NCBI RefSeq assembly: GCF_020921035.1
Contig: NC_063157.1
Location: 7,808,501-7,872,500 of the forward strand
DNA: 64,000 bases
Source of the DNA: Rhodamnia argentea
Lineage: Eukaryota > Streptophyta > Magnoliopsida > Myrtales > Myrtaceae
Direction: 5' to 3'
The notes beneath the pieces are model-generated. The model was not told where the DNA came from and did not search any database. It saw only the letters and a list, made by a program, of their open reading frames with translations. A program made the position numbers and the translations under genes. Below, piece after piece: positions 59,628-64,000 of this stretch. The first letter of the stretch is position 1. Each line of letters opens with the position of its first letter.

Positions 59628-62600
59628 GCGAGGAGAGTAAGTTCCGTGCGATGGATCGTCCGGTGGATTGTGGCGGCGTTTGGTAGATAGGCTTAATTTT
59701 TAGCTGATTAGGGTTCCGAATTTAGTCTGTTTTCTTTTTCTTTTTTATTTTTTTGCATTTTTCGTTTTTATAAAGTGTCATATGAATGGATCCTGTTGGG
59801 AATGACTCATGAACTATTGGTCGATGATAGATCTGTTACAATACCCTACTTTACTTATTACTCTATGACTCGACTTTCCTTGCATCCTCAAGTTCTTTTA
59901 ACGCTTCGAAGTGTGAAATGATTGATGAAAGTTGAAATTTTTACTGAAGGTGTTCATGAGAATTGGTATGGATTTCAAAGTCCTTTAAGGTGTTTTGCTG
60001 AATCATTATTCAAGTAATGGTTTTCTCTTGGGAATTCGATTGGATGTTTCTTCCATTTGCTAGGCCTAAGTTCGGTGAAAGACACGTAGTTTAAGGTGGA
60101 GACTGTGATGTAGTGGACGTGCTGTTGCTGCGAAGTTGAGAGCAGAATATATTTTTCCCTTTGAATGGGAGGGGTGTCTCTTATTTGGTCCTTGATGGCT
60201 TGTGTTGCACCATTTGAAGAGACTAATGACTATGGGAGGTGCTTTTATGATGGGGGAATTTTATGGCATGCTTGCAGGGACAAGCAGCTATGAAGAAAGG
60301 ACATTTTGCTGAAACCCTTGCCATGCCAAAGGGGTTGCAAGGAAGGTGATTTGTTTTGCTATTGCTTACTTGCTAAGGGAAGTCCGATTTTGGGATGGAT
60401 TATAGAATAACCTGTCTGCCTCTGTAAAAAACGTGTGCGGAGTATGATCTAAATTTTGGGCTTAGAACCTAAATTTGTGAAATACTTGAAGAAAGTAAGT
60501 ATGAATTCTTCTCTTCTGAAGACATAAGAAACCTCAAAAGTAAAGTTATGACTCGAAGTGTGGACTTGGTCAAGCTCCATTTTTTTTGGCCAGATCTTGT
60601 CATTTGAGAACAAGTGAGCATCGTCCCCCAGTTTAGATGTTGAGTTCATAATAACAGTTGGATTTATTGGATCCCTGTTCTTTTAAGTGATATGAACCCG
60701 CTTGCTTCTGAAGATCATCATCATCACACATGGCCGAACGGCTCTGCTGTGAGCTATTTCTGAGTAGTAAAACTCCCTCCCTCTCTCTTCGTCTCCAAAG
60801 TCATTTATCACCCTTTAGTCTCGTGCATATCTAACTCTGCTTTACTTCATTCTTTCCAGTATTTTTCCTCTTAAATTATTTAGGATCGTCGTGCTACACC
60901 TTGGAGGAATGACCGAGAATTTTTCACCATTCCGCTTGGTGCATCTGGCTTGATCCTTATCAGAGAGCACAAGGTTTATCGACCTTGGTATCTGGACTTT
61001 GTAGTCAGAATGATCAAGTACCGGGAGGCTGAAAGGTTTCGGTTTCGCTGCTTATGAGGACAGAGCACTGAAGGCCTCAAGCAGAAGGGTATTCTTCTTC
61101 TCTTCTTACTTTTAGGTGCCATTGGATGCGATTGTTTTTTCATGAAAATCTTGCTTCTTATCAATTGAATTTGGGGTCACCAATATTTTGGTAGTCTGTG
61201 TGGGAGTGATTTATCCGACACAAAAATGAAATCTGCGGAAATTTTTCTGGGTATAATTAATATGTGGAGTTTCCGGGTCTCTAGAATAATCGATTCACGT
61301 TGAAACCATCTTAGGAAGCCTTTCTTAGGCGGCTATGGATGACCTGTTGGAGCACTAGAATGGGATGTATCTGGATGTGATATAATATGATTTTGAGTCT
61401 TGACCAACAGCTTGTATCTGCAAATGGTTTCTCAATAGAGGGGTGATTGCACTATTTTCTTGATGCTTGGTTTGTTGGGAAGCGGTAGTGGCCTCATTAT
61501 CCGTTTTTCTGTATCGTCCCTTTAGATTAATTTAGCGGCTATGTTTTCGAATTTGTGTTATAGCGAGGTGGAGTTTATTATCCGTAAGCTGCATTACATC
61601 AAGTAAAGAAATAAATAGATCGAAATTATGATCCATAAGCTGCATTACGTTAGGTAAAGAAAGAAAGAAATTGAAACTCTGGTTATGTCTTGCTTGGTCG
61701 TGTAATTACTGTCAAGTTTGACAGACTGAGGAGAAATTGCCTATTTCGTTGAAGATGCATTTTTCTGTTATATTGAATATGCAATGAAAGCAGTGGGGAG
61801 GCTGTCGGAGTTGCTTATGATGCCCTAATCTCCTTTCCATGATTCAACAATTGTCCTTGTAGTCATTACTTCTTATGGTGATAGTGCTCAATTTATTTAG
61901 GTTGTGATTTGAGGTGGTTCTGTTGTAATTTATGTGAGGTTGCTTTGCTCTACCATTCGCACAAATATCAATATACTTATGTTGCTCAGTTCTCTGCTTT
62001 TCTACTTCTACTCCGATCTCTCTCCTCCTATGAGCTTTAGAGACATGTTCCTTGAGAGTTTATTCTTGAAAAGAAGATGAAACATTCACATGCTCTTTCC
62101 TGTTTGGCAATCAAGAATCCGACAATAGCTTCTCTTCTTTTCCGGTAGGCAGTTGTGAGAACTTTAAGCTTGTATGCAGATTGTTGATGGAAGGCTTATC
62201 CTAGCGGAACCGGCACAAGCTTGAATACCTAAAAAGACTGCAGACTCATTGGCGCTAATTTCGCTTGAAGAGTATTCTTCCCAAGGCGCCAAAAGCAAAA
62301 GCATTGATTCATTTTTCAGAGTATGATGATGATAGTTATGCATGGCGCAGTAATTTGTTTTGGCGGTTAGGTTTGAAAGTTCACAAATTTCAAGTCAAAT
62401 TTCTATGAGGAATTTTCACAAACATCTAGCGGGCAACCATGACCAATTCAAAATTTATTTCATTATTCCAGCTCCACCCGTCGTCTCTGAACTGCAGAAT
62501 CAAATTAACCCAAAACGGGTTTTGAAGTAATTTAATCTTCTCTGAATTTTACCAATCTTGTTCCTCTTATCTAATCTTTCATATTTGCTCTTATCTCAGA

Positions 62601-64000
62601 TTGAAACAGACCCTCGCCACACTACAAGTAGGAACTTGCAAAGGAGCAGTCGCGAGGGAGAGAGGGAGCAGTTGCCGAAGGAAACTGGCAGGGAGCCCAG
62701 AGTCTTGTTTTTTAGAAGGGGTAAATTTAGATTTCTAATAAGCTTCTGAGGGCAAAAAGGAAAACTGATAAAATTTCGTTAATAAAAGGTTTCAGCATTT
62801 CGCAAATGTTGTAACAGCCTTGAGCTTTCGGCCTTTCGAGAATGTTGAAAATTCAATGCTACTGAGTTTTCGGCCTTTTCAAGGCCAGCTTTCACCTCGA
62901 AGGCCATTTGCCAAGCTCCCCAAATTTTATCCGAAGAGCTTTTAAAATGCTGAATTAAATGCACACGTACTCTTTTCTAGACCCTGAGCACAGTGCCTTG
63001 AGTTTGCATGGGATCGAGCACTTGGGAGGTGAAATGTAAAGCATTTGGAGTGCGTGTTTCGCAAGGGGAAGTCTGCCGAAAGATTATGGAAGCTAAAGTT
63101 GCCGAGGGAGCGAGAAGAGAGTTAACCAATGCACCAGCCACAAAGAACAAGAACGACGGGTGTTTAATCGTTTTGATTTGGGACCCGTGCACTTTTCTTG
63201 TTACTCTGACTCGTCAATTCGCCATTAGGGCAAGAGATCATCTCAACTTTTCTTCTTATTTCGAGGGAGAAATTGCGCCGTGTACGCCGGTATAATCTAC
63301 TATTTGGGTTTCATACGAGGCCCATCTAGTTTAAACGCTTTGGATAGACCTAAAACGCATGCGTCGGACCGATTTGAGACCAAACTTACCTTCACCCAAA
63401 GCCACTGCCACGCTAGGAACTACAGTTGTTGATTGAACGATGCATCCTGCGTGGGTGGGATCAACTGGAACAAAAGTCAAAATACGATTCAAGCAAGCAA
63501 ACCCTCTAAATTGCCCGCAATTAGCTGAGACCACCAAGTGTTGAACTTGTTGACAAAATGAGGCGACGGGAACAGACATACACACACAAAAATGTTGTAT
63601 CTGGATTTTCGTTCAGGCCATTTTTGCTCATTTGAGGGATGGGGAGATGGTTGATGTAGAGCTGAGCACGCTTTTTCCTTTTTTTCCAAGAAAGGTATAT
63701 CATATCATATTAAAATAGTGGTAGTTCAGAGTTCATGTAGTTTTAGTTTTTTTTTTTTTTTTGGGTCGGAAAGAGTTTATGTTTGAATAATTTAAACTAC
63801 GCCAATGAAGAGGGCAACACATTAGCAGATTAGCACTTCTGGCCAAAAAAGGAAAGCCCATACGCACTTCAGCTTCTATAGACCGACTGATTACAGAATT
63901 GTGATGGAATGTTACCGACACACCTGATCCAGTAGCCCTTAAAGCGGAGGAAACAGGGAAATTAAGGAGGCCGAGACATGGATAGCCATGTAGCAAAGGT
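59628..64000. other. gene-poor right end of the window
   Basis: H2B 3' flank, then about 4 kb without a gene I can support. A possible exon-like frame at 60884-61057 is discussed under findings. The 95-codon frame at 63008-63295 has no recognisable domain. T tracts lie at about 63750-63765. Confidence 0.45.

Noticed and set aside
63008..63295. 95-codon + strand open frame
   Set aside because: No recognisable domain, ordinary base composition, no promoter or splice context to support it.

Overview
The window is nuclear DNA from a flowering plant, most likely a woody rosid eudicot. The genes are split by GT-AG introns and separated by AT-rich, transposon-littered spacers. The proteins are plant-specific or plant-typed: a TIP1 aquaporin, RABE GTPase, bifunctional RIBA, DUF1635 and a MYB48/59-type factor. 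Myrtaceae (Eucalyptus or relatives) is my guess; the sequence alone does not prove it. There are no tRNA or rRNA genes, no CRISPR array, and no bacterial or organellar operon.

Layout. 1-295: last exon of a riboflavin-biosynthesis RIBA gene (+), cut by the window edge. 1030-2911: ribosomal protein uL23 (RPL23A, +, three exons) with a classic ribosomal-protein promoter. 3306-3526: a SINE-like insertion with perfect 11-bp target duplications. 3956-5915: a DUF1635 protein (-, two exons). 7.3-13 kb: transposon graveyard (copia integrase remnant, RNase H remnant, several MITEs). 14362-15545: TIP1-3-like tonoplast aquaporin (+). 16.9-21.5 kb: gag-like remnant, a TIR element, a SINE and a foldback element. 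This stretch also holds a second copy of both TIP1 flanks without the gene. 26118-27092: R2R3-MYB (-). 31.8-36.1 kb: a hairpin-forming foldback element and diverged tandem repeats. 38819-42719: ALP1/HARBI1-like domesticated transposase (+). 45088-48222: a TDBD-type nuclear protein of unknown function (+). 49358-52689: RAB GTPase of the RABE1/Rab8 class (-, eight exons). 53-59 kb: repeats and microsatellites. 59193-59627: intronless histone H2B (+) with octamer, CCAAT and TATA elements. 59.6-64 kb: no gene I can support.

The eight genes have unrelated housekeeping or regulatory roles and do not form a pathway cluster. All exon boundaries were derived by reading splice sites and checking that reading frames close. 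Every complete model gives an uninterrupted protein of family-typical length.

I did not find a new biochemical system. The most interesting structures are evolutionary: an apparent tandem block duplication that kept one TIP1 and lost the other, a family of foldback elements of which two or three carry gene-like cargo or strong hairpins, an ALP1-like protein lacking the first catalytic aspartate, and two genes whose retained introns would supply in-frame alternative start codons.
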